Shown here: in pieces, positions 1 to 5,819 of the stretch
How the letters are laid out: every line of letters starts with the position of its first letter
How positions within the stretch are numbered: the stretch's first letter is position 1
From: Spirochaetota bacterium
GTDB taxonomy: Bacteria; Spirochaetota; Spirochaetia; DSM-27196; PWMO01
Direction: 5' to 3'
Assembly (NCBI GenBank): GCA_009908925.1
Contig: JAAAOH010000231.1
Coordinates: 1-6,390 of the forward strand
Length of the DNA stretch: 6,390 nucleotides
Notes under the pieces: model-generated
Seen by the model: only the letters and a program-made list of their open reading frames with translations
Told to the model about the DNA's origin: nothing
Database searches by the model: none
Position numbers and translations under genes: made by a program

Positions 1-159
1 CCGGCCGAACCGGTCGTGGATGACCATGCGGCCCTCCACGCGGCTGGTCTCGTGGGTCTGATTCGCCTCGAGCCGTTGTATGATCTCCTCGGCGTTCTGA
101 GCGGCGGCGTCGAGTACGGGCAGCAGTGCGACAAGAATTAGCAGTGCCATTGGTTTCAT
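1..159 (-). CDS. LolA-like outer-membrane lipoprotein-sorting family protein, N-terminal 53 residues only
   Basis: The 3' part of this gene lies beyond the left edge. The visible N-terminus starts MKPMALLILVALLPVL and is a typical Sec signal peptide: one lysine, a hydrophobic core at about residues 4–16, and a likely signal peptidase I site after Ala-Ala-Ala at residue 20. The mature start (QNAEEIIQRLEAN, then THETSRVEGRMVIHD) resembles periplasmic proteins annotated as outer-membrane lipoprotein-sorting protein (LolA-like fold), which begin with an amphipathic helix followed by a beta strand around a MxI motif. The start is supported by an AAGGAG Shine-Dalgarno at 167–172. It lies 24 nt behind the second permease with no terminator between, so it is probably the last visible gene of the operon. 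Its role as a periplasmic carrier for the transporter's substrate is inference from context. The family call rests on a short fragment. Confidence 0.7.
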   Translation of the reverse strand, partial: MKPMALLILVALLPVLDAAAQNAEEIIQRLEANQTHETSRVEGRMVIHDRFGR

Positions 160-183
160 TCCAAAACTCCTTTTGCAGGGCTC

Positions 184-1416
184 CTACAGCGATCTCAGCG
201 CCTCAGCCGGGCTCACGCGGGCCGCCCGGCGCGAGGGCAAGAGCGATGCGAGCGCTGCGACGGTCACCGAGTACACGAACACGAAGACGGTCGAGCGCAG
301 GTTGATCTTCGGATAGAGTACATTCGAGACCTCGAAGTCGATCCCCTCGAACGACGCACCCATGTCGAGCCCGAGGACGGAGAACGGGGCCGTGATGGCG
401 ATGCCGAGAAGCACCCCGGCGGCGGCGCCTGCCGCGGCGATCATCACCGCCTCGATGAAGAACATCCGTATGAGCTGTCCGCCTTCCATCCCCATGGCGG
501 AGAGCGTGCCGATCTCCCGGGTTCGTTCGTAGATTACCATCATCGTGGTGTTCACGATGACGCTGCTACCGAGGACGAAGAAGAAAAGCGCCATGATGGC
601 ATAGGTCATGTCGGCGATCTCCATGAAGGAGTAGCTCGTGCGCAGTCGGGTCCAGGACTCGGCCACGAGGGGCGTTTCCGAGAGGTCCCCGAGGGTCGAC
701 TCCAGCGCCGAGGCCGTCTCCACCGGATCCGTGTCGCCGGTCGTCTTAACCAGGAGATCGGTAACCTGGCCGGGCATGCGCAGGAAGTACTGTGCGGTAT
801 CGAGGGGAATGAGGAAGTGTGTCTCGGTGAAGGCGGAGACCGGAAACCGGGCGAGGCCGGCCACGTCGAAAGTCATGGCGTTTGCGCCGCGCGTTGCGGT
901 CTGTGTGAGGATGGTGAACGTATCACCGAGCCCGAGACCGAGCTCGGCGGCGAGGCCGGTACCGAGGACCGCGGCACGTTCCCCGGGCGAAGGGAGGCTG
1001 CCGGCGGTGAGACGGTCGCCGATACCCTGAAATTCCTGCTCCCGGGCGAAATCCAGCCCGATCCCGACGGCGTTGTAGTTTTCGTCGTCGACGAACACCG
1101 ATCCGGGGAAACGGATGCGGGGTGCGAGCGAGGAAACGCCCCCGGTTGCCGCCGCCGTCTCGACGAGCTCGGCGGGCGCGTGGAGAGCGAGATGGAGCGG
1201 GTTCACGGTCTCATGCTCGGTGAAACGGGGGTTTCGGATGCGGACCTCCCCGGACACGTAGGTCTGCAGATTGTAGGCGAGGTCGGCCTTCATCCCGGCA
1301 AGGAGCGAGAAGAGCAGGGTGATTGCCATCGCGGCCACCGCAATCGCGAGGGCCGAGAGCACGCTGCGACGCTTGTTCCGGAGTATGTTTCGTGCTGCAA
1401 TCGTTGACAGTTTCAT
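184..1416 (-). CDS. ABC transporter permease, FtsX/MacB (LolC/LolE-like) family, second of pair
   Basis: Inner-membrane permease of 410 residues. It shows the family plan: a first membrane helix at about 19–41, a large periplasmic MacB-type domain at about 45–265, then an FtsX domain with three membrane helices at about 271–295, 317–348 and 374–394. The cytoplasmic coupling segment YERTREIGTLSAMGM (about 296–310) and the C-terminal RRAARVSPAEALRSL are hallmark FtsX-domain sequences. I chose the ATG at 1416 because an AGGAGA Shine-Dalgarno sits 5 nt upstream (1422–1427). The longer open frame, reaching to 1563, would overlap the preceding permease by more than 120 bases and adds a non-membrane, low-quality extension. 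With the upstream permease and ATPase it should form a type VII (mechanotransmission) ABC complex with one copy of each permease. The substrate is unknown; LolE-like lipid or lipoprotein extraction is suggested by the LolA-like neighbour. Confidence 0.93.
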   Translation of the reverse strand: MKLSTIAARNILRNKRRSVLSALAIAVAAMAITLLFSLLAGMKADLAYNLQTYVSGEVRIRNPRFTEHETVNPLHLALHAPAELVETAAATGGVSSLAPRIRFPGSVFVDDENYNAVGIGLDFAREQEFQGIGDRLTAGSLPSPGERAAVLGTGLAAELGLGLGDTFTILTQTATRGANAMTFDVAGLARFPVSAFTETHFLIPLDTAQYFLRMPGQVTDLLVKTTGDTDPVETASALESTLGDLSETPLVAESWTRLRTSYSFMEIADMTYAIMALFFFVLGSSVIVNTTMMVIYERTREIGTLSAMGMEGGQLIRMFFIEAVMIAAAGAAAGVLLGIAITAPFSVLGLDMGASFEGIDFEVSNVLYPKINLRSTVFVFVYSVTVAALASLLPSRRAARVSPAEALRSL

Positions 1417-1421
1417 TGCGG

Positions 1422-1427
1422 TCTCCT
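1422..1427 (-). promoter_or_regulatory. Shine-Dalgarno site that fixes the second permease start
   Basis: Read on the minus strand this is AGGAGA, 5 nt before the ATG at 1416. It decides between this start and the much longer open frame that overlaps the upstream gene. Confidence 0.75.
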
Positions 1428-1439
1428 GCGTGTCTGCGG

Positions 1440-2738
1440 CTACTGATGGTGAAGCGAGTCGGGGATGGAGAACTTGAGGATTCGGCGAGTGGAAACCCAC
1501 GAGACGGCGACCGCCAGGATTATGCCGATGAAGAAGGCCTGCATGATGGCCTCCGGGTGCCACGCAGAGCGGACGTACCCGGCGGAGCGGTAGCCGACGT
1601 CCATCGTCCGGAACATCCAGCGGTAGTCGATGCCGTACTGCGTCATGAGCCAGTTTCCCGCCACTCCGACCGCGACGCCGAGTGCGGCCCCGATCAATCC
1701 GATTCCGGCCGCTTCTATGAGAAACAGGAGCCGCACGTCGCGCTCGCTCATGCCGAGCGCCCGCATCATTCCGAGCTCTCGCGTGCGCTCGAAGACCGCC
1801 ATCAGCATGGTGTTCGAGACACCCACGGCCGCTATCACGAAGACGAGAAACAGGATCATGCTGCTTCCCTGCGTTTTCGTTTTGGCGAGGGCCACGTACT
1901 CGGCGGCCAGCTCCTGCCAGCCCTTCACCACGAGGTCGCCGGCGCTCCCGGCGCCTTCGGCTGCAGCATACGCCGCCCCGGTTGCGGCTCCCGCCTCGAT
2001 TGCCGCCCGCGCCGCTGCGAGTTGCTCCTCGTAGTCGGAGGCCGCCAGAAAGCTCATGTCGATTTCGGTGGCCCGGTCTTTCATCTGAAGGTAGAGTTCG
2101 GCGGTATCGTAGGGCAGGTACACTGCTTTCCGGTTTATGATCGGATTGGGTGCATTCACGATGCCGACTATTTCGAGATCGATGGTCTGGTAGTAGCCTT
2201 CACGTGTCCTCGTGAGCACCGTCAGCGGATAACCGACCTCCGCGCCGAGGTCCTCGGCAAGCCAGGCGCCCATGAGCGCGCCGTTCTCCCCGGGCTCGAG
2301 ATATCGGCCCTCGCTGACGGTCTCCCGAAGGCGGAACACGTCGTTGTCGGTCTGCGGGTCGATACCGTAGAGTTGCGTCCGCGTCGATCCCGAAGACGGG
2401 TAGGGATCCTCGTATACCACGAGTTCACCACTGAAAACGATGCGCGGCGTGGCCGGAATGCCGGCCTCATCGAGCCGCCGGATGACGCGCCGGGGCTCGG
2501 TGATCGATTCATCGAGTGGAAGTCTCTCGCGGTCCTGCCAGTATTCGTCGGTCATCACGCGTGCGGAGCTCGTCTCATACCAGATGAGATTGCGCTCCGA
2601 CTCCTTCTCCAGGCCCAGGAGCATGCCGTCGAGCACGATATAGAGGGCCAGACCGATGGCGACCGCCGAGGCGGTGATGATGGTCCGGCGTCGGTAGCGG
2701 GAGAGGTTTTTCATTGCGAGCGGGAATACACCCTTCAT
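1440..2738 (-). CDS. ABC transporter permease, FtsX/MacB (LolC/LolE-like) family, first of pair
   Basis: Inner-membrane permease of 432 residues. After a basic cytoplasmic N-terminus (KNLSRYRRR) comes membrane helix 1 (about 20–40), then a periplasmic MacB-like domain (about 45–290), and an FtsX domain with helices at about 292–315, 337–362 and 398–416. The coupling segment FERTRELGMMRALGMSERDV (about 316–335) marks the family and should dock on the ATPase. An alanine/glycine-rich stretch at about 240–267 of the periplasmic domain is unusual. The ATG overlaps the ATPase stop as ATGA, and an AGGAGG Shine-Dalgarno lies 5 nt upstream (2744–2749), so translation is probably coupled. The next gene begins 23 nt after the stop. 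The two permeases are clearly different in sequence, which points to a LolC/LolE-like heterodimer rather than a MacB homodimer. The transported molecule cannot be read from the sequence. Confidence 0.93.
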   Translation of the reverse strand: MKGVFPLAMKNLSRYRRRTIITASAVAIGLALYIVLDGMLLGLEKESERNLIWYETSSARVMTDEYWQDRERLPLDESITEPRRVIRRLDEAGIPATPRIVFSGELVVYEDPYPSSGSTRTQLYGIDPQTDNDVFRLRETVSEGRYLEPGENGALMGAWLAEDLGAEVGYPLTVLTRTREGYYQTIDLEIVGIVNAPNPIINRKAVYLPYDTAELYLQMKDRATEIDMSFLAASDYEEQLAAARAAIEAGAATGAAYAAAEGAGSAGDLVVKGWQELAAEYVALAKTKTQGSSMILFLVFVIAAVGVSNTMLMAVFERTRELGMMRALGMSERDVRLLFLIEAAGIGLIGAALGVAVGVAGNWLMTQYGIDYRWMFRTMDVGYRSAGYVRSAWHPEAIMQAFFIGIILAVAVSWVSTRRILKFSIPDSLHHQ

Positions 2739-3418
2739 GCCGTCCTCCTGTTGTCCTCCACGATGCGCCCGTCGTGGAGCAGTGCAAGCCGGTCGGCGAA
2801 ATCCATGACCATCCTGTCGTGGGTGGAAAAGATGAATGTGGTCTCGCGGCGCCGATTGAGCTCGCGCATGAGCTCGAGGATGCTCTGGCCGGTGTCGGAA
2901 TCGAGGTTGGCGGTGGGCTCATCGGCGAGAACGATTGTGGGCTCCTTCACGAGGGCGCGGGCCACGGCGACACGCTGCTGCTGCCCGCCGGAGAGCTTCG
3001 CCGGGAGGCGATCCTCCATGCCTGCGAGGCCGACTTCCTCGAGGATGGCGCGCACTCGCGGCTCCGCCTCCGAGTCGTCGAGGCCGAGAAGCATCAGACT
3101 GAACGCAACATTCTCGTAGGCGGTGAGCACGGGGATGAGGTTGAAGGACTGAAAGACGAAGCCGATCTTACGGCGCCTGAGCAGGGTCAGCTCCCTCGGC
3201 GCATGTCCGGTCACCTCCTCCTCGTCGATGTGCACGCGGCCCCCGCTGGCCGTGTCTATGCAGCCGATGATGTTGAGAAGCGTGCTCTTACCCGAGCCGG
3301 AGGGGCCGGCAATGGAGATGAACTCTCCCTGGTCCACCTGCAGCGAAACGCCGCGCAGCGCGTGCACAACGGTCTCTCCGTCGACGTAGTCCTTGGTGAC
3401 ATCCTCTGCAACGATCAT
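2735..3418 (-). CDS. ABC transporter ATP-binding protein, LolD/MacB family
   Basis: Cytoplasmic ATPase of 227 residues, the normal length for LolD-like subunits. All the nucleotide-binding motifs are intact: Walker A GPSGSGKST (38–46), Q-loop glutamine in VFQSFNLIP (Q90), signature LSGGQQQRV (142–150), Walker B IVLADE (162–167) with the following D-loop NLD, and the H-loop histidine in STHD (H200). The SFNLIPVLTAYENV segment after the Q-loop is characteristic of the LolD/MacB/FtsE branch, which drives permeases of the FtsX fold. The start overlaps the regulator's stop as ATGA, with a CGGAGG Shine-Dalgarno at 3426–3431. The stop overlaps the first permease's start in the same way. It should power the two permeases encoded downstream. 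The exact subfamily (lipoprotein release, macrolide/peptide efflux or other) is not decided by sequence alone. Confidence 0.96.
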   Translation of the reverse strand: MIVAEDVTKDYVDGETVVHALRGVSLQVDQGEFISIAGPSGSGKSTLLNIIGCIDTASGGRVHIDEEEVTGHAPRELTLLRRRKIGFVFQSFNLIPVLTAYENVAFSLMLLGLDDSEAEPRVRAILEEVGLAGMEDRLPAKLSGGQQQRVAVARALVKEPTIVLADEPTANLDSDTGQSILELMRELNRRRETTFIFSTHDRMVMDFADRLALLHDGRIVEDNRRTA

Positions 3419-4140
3419 GAACGTGCCTCCGTGGGGTCTTCTTGCGGACCTGCAGCTGCGTCGGTCCAGGGGGGTGCACCGACGAGCCGGCGAAGCTCAG
3501 CGGCGTCGGTGAGCTCTATGGAGCCTTCCGGTGCGCCTATGATGCGCTCGGTGGCGCGTTCGTATACATCAAGCTTGTGGGTGAGGGCATCCATGTGCCG
3601 CGGGTCCTCGACAGCCTGCAGAAACAGCCGGGCAATGATGTCGCCCATGCTGCGCGATAGAAGGAAGATGACCTCCCCTGCGTCCTCGGGGTGAGGCGTG
3701 TCGAGTACACCCTCCTCGACGCCCTGCGCAACGATGCGCGAGAACACCGGCGCGAAAGTTTCCGTGGCCTTCTCATCGTTTTTCTGTCTCAGCCGGATGT
3801 TCTCGTCGCGGAATACCACACGTGTCGTCTCGATGATGAGCGCGCGGTTGTCCGCTTTCCACCGGTTACTGACCCTGAAGACCTCGTTTATCCGCTCTAC
3901 CGCGCTGCGATCCCTGTCTTCAGCGATACGTTCGAGGATTGGGCCGAGCTCCCGGTAGCCACGGTCGAGGAGCTCGTCGAGGAGTTGCTCTTTGGAGGTG
4001 AAGTAGTGGTAGAAGGTGCCCTTGGCAACGCCCACTTCATTTATGAGCCGCGCGATGGTCGTGCGGTCGTAGCCCACGCGGTAGAACAGGGCCTGCGCGG
4101 TGTCGAGAATCTCATTGCGGCGATCTTCGTGCTGTTTCAT
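3415..4140 (-). CDS. TetR/AcrR-family transcriptional regulator
   Basis: DNA-binding regulator of 241 residues. The N-terminal domain (about 5–60) is a textbook TetR helix-turn-helix region: RRNEILDTAQALFYRVGYDRTT, then IARLINEVGVAKGTFYHYF with the recognition helix around 38–46, and the usual TSKEQLLDELL that follows. The remainder is a helical ligand-binding and dimerisation domain without a recognisable ligand signature. It ends in a probably disordered Pro/Ala/acid-rich tail (about 205–241). I chose the ATG at 4140 because AAAGGA lies 8 nt upstream. A second ATG at 4149 overlaps that site, and one at 4206 would lie upstream of the predicted transcription start. It is the first gene of the exporter operon and ends in an ATGA overlap with the ATPase. 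It probably represses its own operon through the two inverted repeats in front of it. The inducing ligand is unknown, possibly the exported compound. Confidence 0.93.
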   Translation of the reverse strand: MKQHEDRRNEILDTAQALFYRVGYDRTTIARLINEVGVAKGTFYHYFTSKEQLLDELLDRGYRELGPILERIAEDRDRSAVERINEVFRVSNRWKADNRALIIETTRVVFRDENIRLRQKNDEKATETFAPVFSRIVAQGVEEGVLDTPHPEDAGEVIFLLSRSMGDIIARLFLQAVEDPRHMDALTHKLDVYERATERIIGAPEGSIELTDAAELRRLVGAPPWTDAAAGPQEDPTEARS

Positions 4141-4148
4141 GGTGCTCA

Positions 4149-4154
4149 TCCTTT
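4149..4154 (-). promoter_or_regulatory. Shine-Dalgarno site deciding the TetR start
   Basis: AAAGGA on the minus strand, 8 nt before the ATG at 4140. It overlaps an alternative in-frame ATG at 4149, for which no properly spaced site exists, so the shorter protein is preferred. Confidence 0.6.
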
Positions 4155-4161
4155 CGTAACC

Positions 4162-4176
4162 GACCGACGACCGGTC
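4162..4176. promoter_or_regulatory. Putative TetR operator 2 (GACCG-N5-CGGTC)
   Basis: The sequence GACCGACGACCGGTC has perfect 5-bp inverted arms around an imperfect 5-bp centre. It shares the GACCGAC start and CGGTC end with the neighbouring, more perfect palindrome and is centred 17 bp from it. It lies between the predicted transcription start and the regulator's Shine-Dalgarno site, where a bound repressor would block early transcription. Assignment to this TetR is inference from position and symmetry. Confidence 0.6.
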
Positions 4177-4177
4177 C

Positions 4178-4194
4178 AGACCGACCGTCGGTCT
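4178..4194. promoter_or_regulatory. Putative TetR operator 1, 17-bp palindrome over the transcription start
   Basis: AGACCGACCGTCGGTCT is a perfect inverted repeat: 8-bp arms about one central base. It begins just after the minus-strand -10 element and covers the expected transcription start near 4190. Palindromes of this size and composition directly in front of a tetR-type gene are typical autoregulatory operators. It also lies upstream of the divergent plus-strand gene at 4271, so an effect on that gene is possible but not shown. Confidence 0.78.
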
Positions 4195-4196
4195 AC

Positions 4197-4225
4197 AATC
4201 TAACACCTGGTGGGGGTGGTGTCAA
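4197..4225 (-). promoter_or_regulatory. Sigma-70-type promoter of the tetR–ABC exporter operon
   Basis: On the minus strand a perfect -35 hexamer TTGACA (4220–4225) is followed after exactly 17 bp by TAGATT (4197–4202), which matches 4 of 6 consensus -10 bases. Transcription would start near 4190, inside the palindrome, leaving a leader of about 50 nt before the ATG at 4140. The layout (promoter, then operator at the start site) fits repression by steric blocking. Confidence 0.75.
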
Positions 4226-4270
4226 GAAAACTGTTGTTGGTGTAGGCTGCCGGCGACAAAAGGAGAAATG

Positions 4271-4855
4271 ATGGCGCGAATAGAAGCCAAACAGATATCA
4301 GACTACCCCTGGTACGTCAGATGGGTGCTCCGCCGCCAGGAGCGCAAGTACGGCCGTGTACTGGCCCCGTCCTTCCTGTGGGGAAGGCTGCCGGGGCCCT
4401 TCATTGCAATGCTCGTTTCACTGGGTTTCTTCCAGAGCAGACGATTCCCCGTCGATTCGGTGTTGCGGAGCCTTGTCTCGGTCAGAATCGCACAGCTCAA
4501 CGGCTGCCGGTTCTGCGTGGACCTGAACGCCTACAACTTCCTCAGCGCCGCCGGGGCCGAGGATAAGCCGAGCGAGGTCGAACAGTGGCGCGAGAGTACG
4601 CTCTTCAGTGATCGTGAGCGCGCCGCCCTCGAGTATGCCGAAGAGATGACCAACCGCTGTGCCGGGGTGGATGACGGTGACATCGCATCACTCAACGAGC
4701 TTTTCACCGAGGACGAGATAACCGCGCTGACCGCCTGGATCGCCTTTCAGAACATGAGCGCCAAGTTCAACGCCGCCCTCGGGGCCGAGGAACACGGATT
4801 CTGTCGATTGCCGACGCACGACAGCGCCCTCATCGCCCCAGTAGAAACGCGGTGA
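4271..4855 (+). CDS. Carboxymuconolactone decarboxylase / AhpD-like family protein
   Basis: Cytoplasmic, probably all-helical protein of 194 residues with no signal peptide. The family mark is the Cys-X-X-Cys in LNGCRFCVDLNAYNF (Cys79 and Cys82), at the start of a helix as in AhpD-type peroxidase-linked disulfide reductases. It is followed by FSDRERAALEYAEEMT (about 112–127) and a C-terminal helix FNAALGAEEHGFC, both common in the larger members of this family. The histidine usually four residues after the second cysteine is asparagine here (Asn86), so a thiol-redox role is plausible but not certain. True decarboxylation of carboxymuconolactone is unlikely without pathway neighbours. Two ATGs stand side by side (4268 and 4271). 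The AGGAG at 4261–4265 is 5 nt from the second and only 2 nt from the first, so I use 4271. It diverges from the TetR operon and overlaps the hydrolase gene at its 3' end. Confidence 0.88.
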   Translation: MARIEAKQISDYPWYVRWVLRRQERKYGRVLAPSFLWGRLPGPFIAMLVSLGFFQSRRFPVDSVLRSLVSVRIAQLNGCRFCVDLNAYNFLSAAGAEDKPSEVEQWRESTLFSDRERAALEYAEEMTNRCAGVDDGDIASLNELFTEDEITALTAWIAFQNMSAKFNAALGAEEHGFCRLPTHDSALIAPVETR

Positions 4856-5735
4856 GCTCACGCCACCAGGGTGACTGCGGAGAGTAGTCGAGGTTGTTGT
4901 GACCGGCGCTCTCCTGTATCCACAACCTTTTCTGCCCGTCGTAGCCCTCGTAGAGCCGGCGGCCGAGCTCGGTCGGCACCACAGAATCCTCTCCTGCGAG
5001 GAGGAAGCCGACCCGCCCGTCGTATCGCGAGAGGGCGGCCTCATTGTCGTAGCGATCTTCCAGGATTGCCCGTACGAGAAACCCGGGGAACCGCGCCGCG
5101 CCGACATCCACTATGCTGGTGAACGGCGTGATGAGGAGAATTGCGGGCACAGCCTCCGGATAGGCGGCGGCGACCTGGGAGGCCACGCCGGTTCCGAGTG
5201 ATTCCCCGACGACATAGACCGGCCGCGAGGAATCCTCTGCGAGTAAGCGTTCCACCCCGTCGACCGCGGCGGACACGAGGACTTCCTCGCTCGGATCTCC
5301 CGGCCTCGACCCGAAGCCCGGGTACTCGAGGATGTACACCTCCCAGGTGCCCAGAGTGTTGGGCGACTGAAATCCCTCGACGAAATGATCCCGTCGGACG
5401 CTTTGCCCGCCGTTTCCGTGGAACACGATGACCCTGTGGGGAGGAGAGGAGCCCGCGCCCGCGGTCCCGGCTGTGCCCTCGCCTTGGGCCCCGCCCCCGG
5501 CACCGGCTCCGCTCCCGACCGGCGGTGCATACCACCCGATTCGATCTTCGCCGGCCTCGGGCCAGGGCTCCATCCCCTTCCTCGAAGCCTCCTCGAGCAG
5601 TTCCTCTTCCTCGGCCGTTGAAGGATGGTACACGAACGCGTCCTGGCAGGAGGTCAGCAGGAGGCTTGCGGCGAGAACCGTCAGGACGGCGCCGAATCGA
5701 AGCACCGTGTTTGAAAAGTTCGAGGTGTTCTCCAT
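4830..5735 (-). CDS. Secreted lipoprotein alpha/beta hydrolase (serine hydrolase fold)
   Basis: Protein of 301 residues. The N-terminus has a hydrophobic run (about 15–28) ending in a lipobox, LTSC, so Cys30 should be lipidated after export. The next residues are QD; whether the protein stays in the inner membrane depends on sorting rules of an unidentified host. The hydrolase domain begins at about 100: an oxyanion-loop motif HGNGG (106–110), an EYPGFG strand-loop (137–142), the nucleophile elbow GESLG with Ser179, an acid in LLAGEDSVVP (Asp250) and the catalytic His279 in SAGHNNL. All three triad residues are therefore present. It resembles small ABHD13/FrsA-like hydrolases of unknown substrate. 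Residues 73–98 form a Gly/Ala-rich low-complexity linker between lipid anchor and domain. The start has no clear Shine-Dalgarno, but a good promoter lies immediately upstream. The last 26 bp overlap the convergent gene. Confidence 0.9.
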   Translation of the reverse strand: MENTSNFSNTVLRFGAVLTVLAASLLLTSCQDAFVYHPSTAEEEELLEEASRKGMEPWPEAGEDRIGWYAPPVGSGAGAGGGAQGEGTAGTAGAGSSPPHRVIVFHGNGGQSVRRDHFVEGFQSPNTLGTWEVYILEYPGFGSRPGDPSEEVLVSAAVDGVERLLAEDSSRPVYVVGESLGTGVASQVAAAYPEAVPAILLITPFTSIVDVGAARFPGFLVRAILEDRYDNEAALSRYDGRVGFLLAGEDSVVPTELGRRLYEGYDGQKRLWIQESAGHNNLDYSPQSPWWRELTAFLLGR

Positions 5736-5747
5736 ACGTCGCTGATT

Positions 5748-5776
5748 ATTCTATGCGCCTGTACGCAGCGCCTCAA
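5748..5776 (-). promoter_or_regulatory. Candidate promoter of the hydrolase lipoprotein gene
   Basis: On the minus strand TTGAGG (5771–5776) and TAGAAT (5748–5753, 5 of 6 consensus bases) are spaced by 17 bp. The expected transcription start is near 5741, only about 6 nt before the ATG at 5735. This fits the absence of a Shine-Dalgarno site and suggests a nearly leaderless message. Confidence 0.55.
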
Positions 5777-5819
5777 GCGTGGGTCCGGCTACGCGTGACC
5801 GGATGGCGCCCGCCACGCA

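Noticed and set aside
160..183. Possible terminator between the second permease and the LolA-like gene
   Set aside because: The 24-nt gap contains only the Shine-Dalgarno region and no hairpin with a T-run, so read-through is expected.
1417..1563. N-terminal extension of the second permease to an ATG at 1563
   Set aside because: It would overlap the end of the first permease heavily, has no suitable Shine-Dalgarno, and places His/Pro/Gly-rich sequence ahead of the normal cytoplasmic start of the family.
1323..3119. A 598-codon open frame on the plus strand opposite the two permease genes and part of the ATPase gene
   Set aside because: It lies antisense to three well-supported genes, is rich in Arg, His, Asp and Gly, and shows no domain. 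Long antisense frames are expected when the sense codons favour G or C at the third position.
2714..3694. A 326-codon plus-strand open frame opposite the ATPase and regulator genes
   Set aside because: Same cause: its sequence is a shadow of the ATPase with no family features of its own, and the sense gene has every ABC motif intact.
4141..4206. N-terminal extension of the TetR regulator to an ATG at 4206
   Set aside because: That ATG lies upstream of the predicted transcription start, and the extension would translate the operators. The start at 4140 has a properly spaced Shine-Dalgarno.
4203..4222. Inverted repeats ACACC...GGTGT and CACCTGGTG inside the promoter spacer
   Set aside because: Arms of only 4–5 bp in a GT-rich stretch are easily produced by chance, and they differ from the two GACCG-type operators. 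Not called as a regulator site.
4856..5530. Several open frames opposite or out of frame within the hydrolase gene
   Set aside because: Arg/Pro/Gly-rich composition and no recognisable domains. The hydrolase frame has a lipobox and full catalytic triad, which explains the region.
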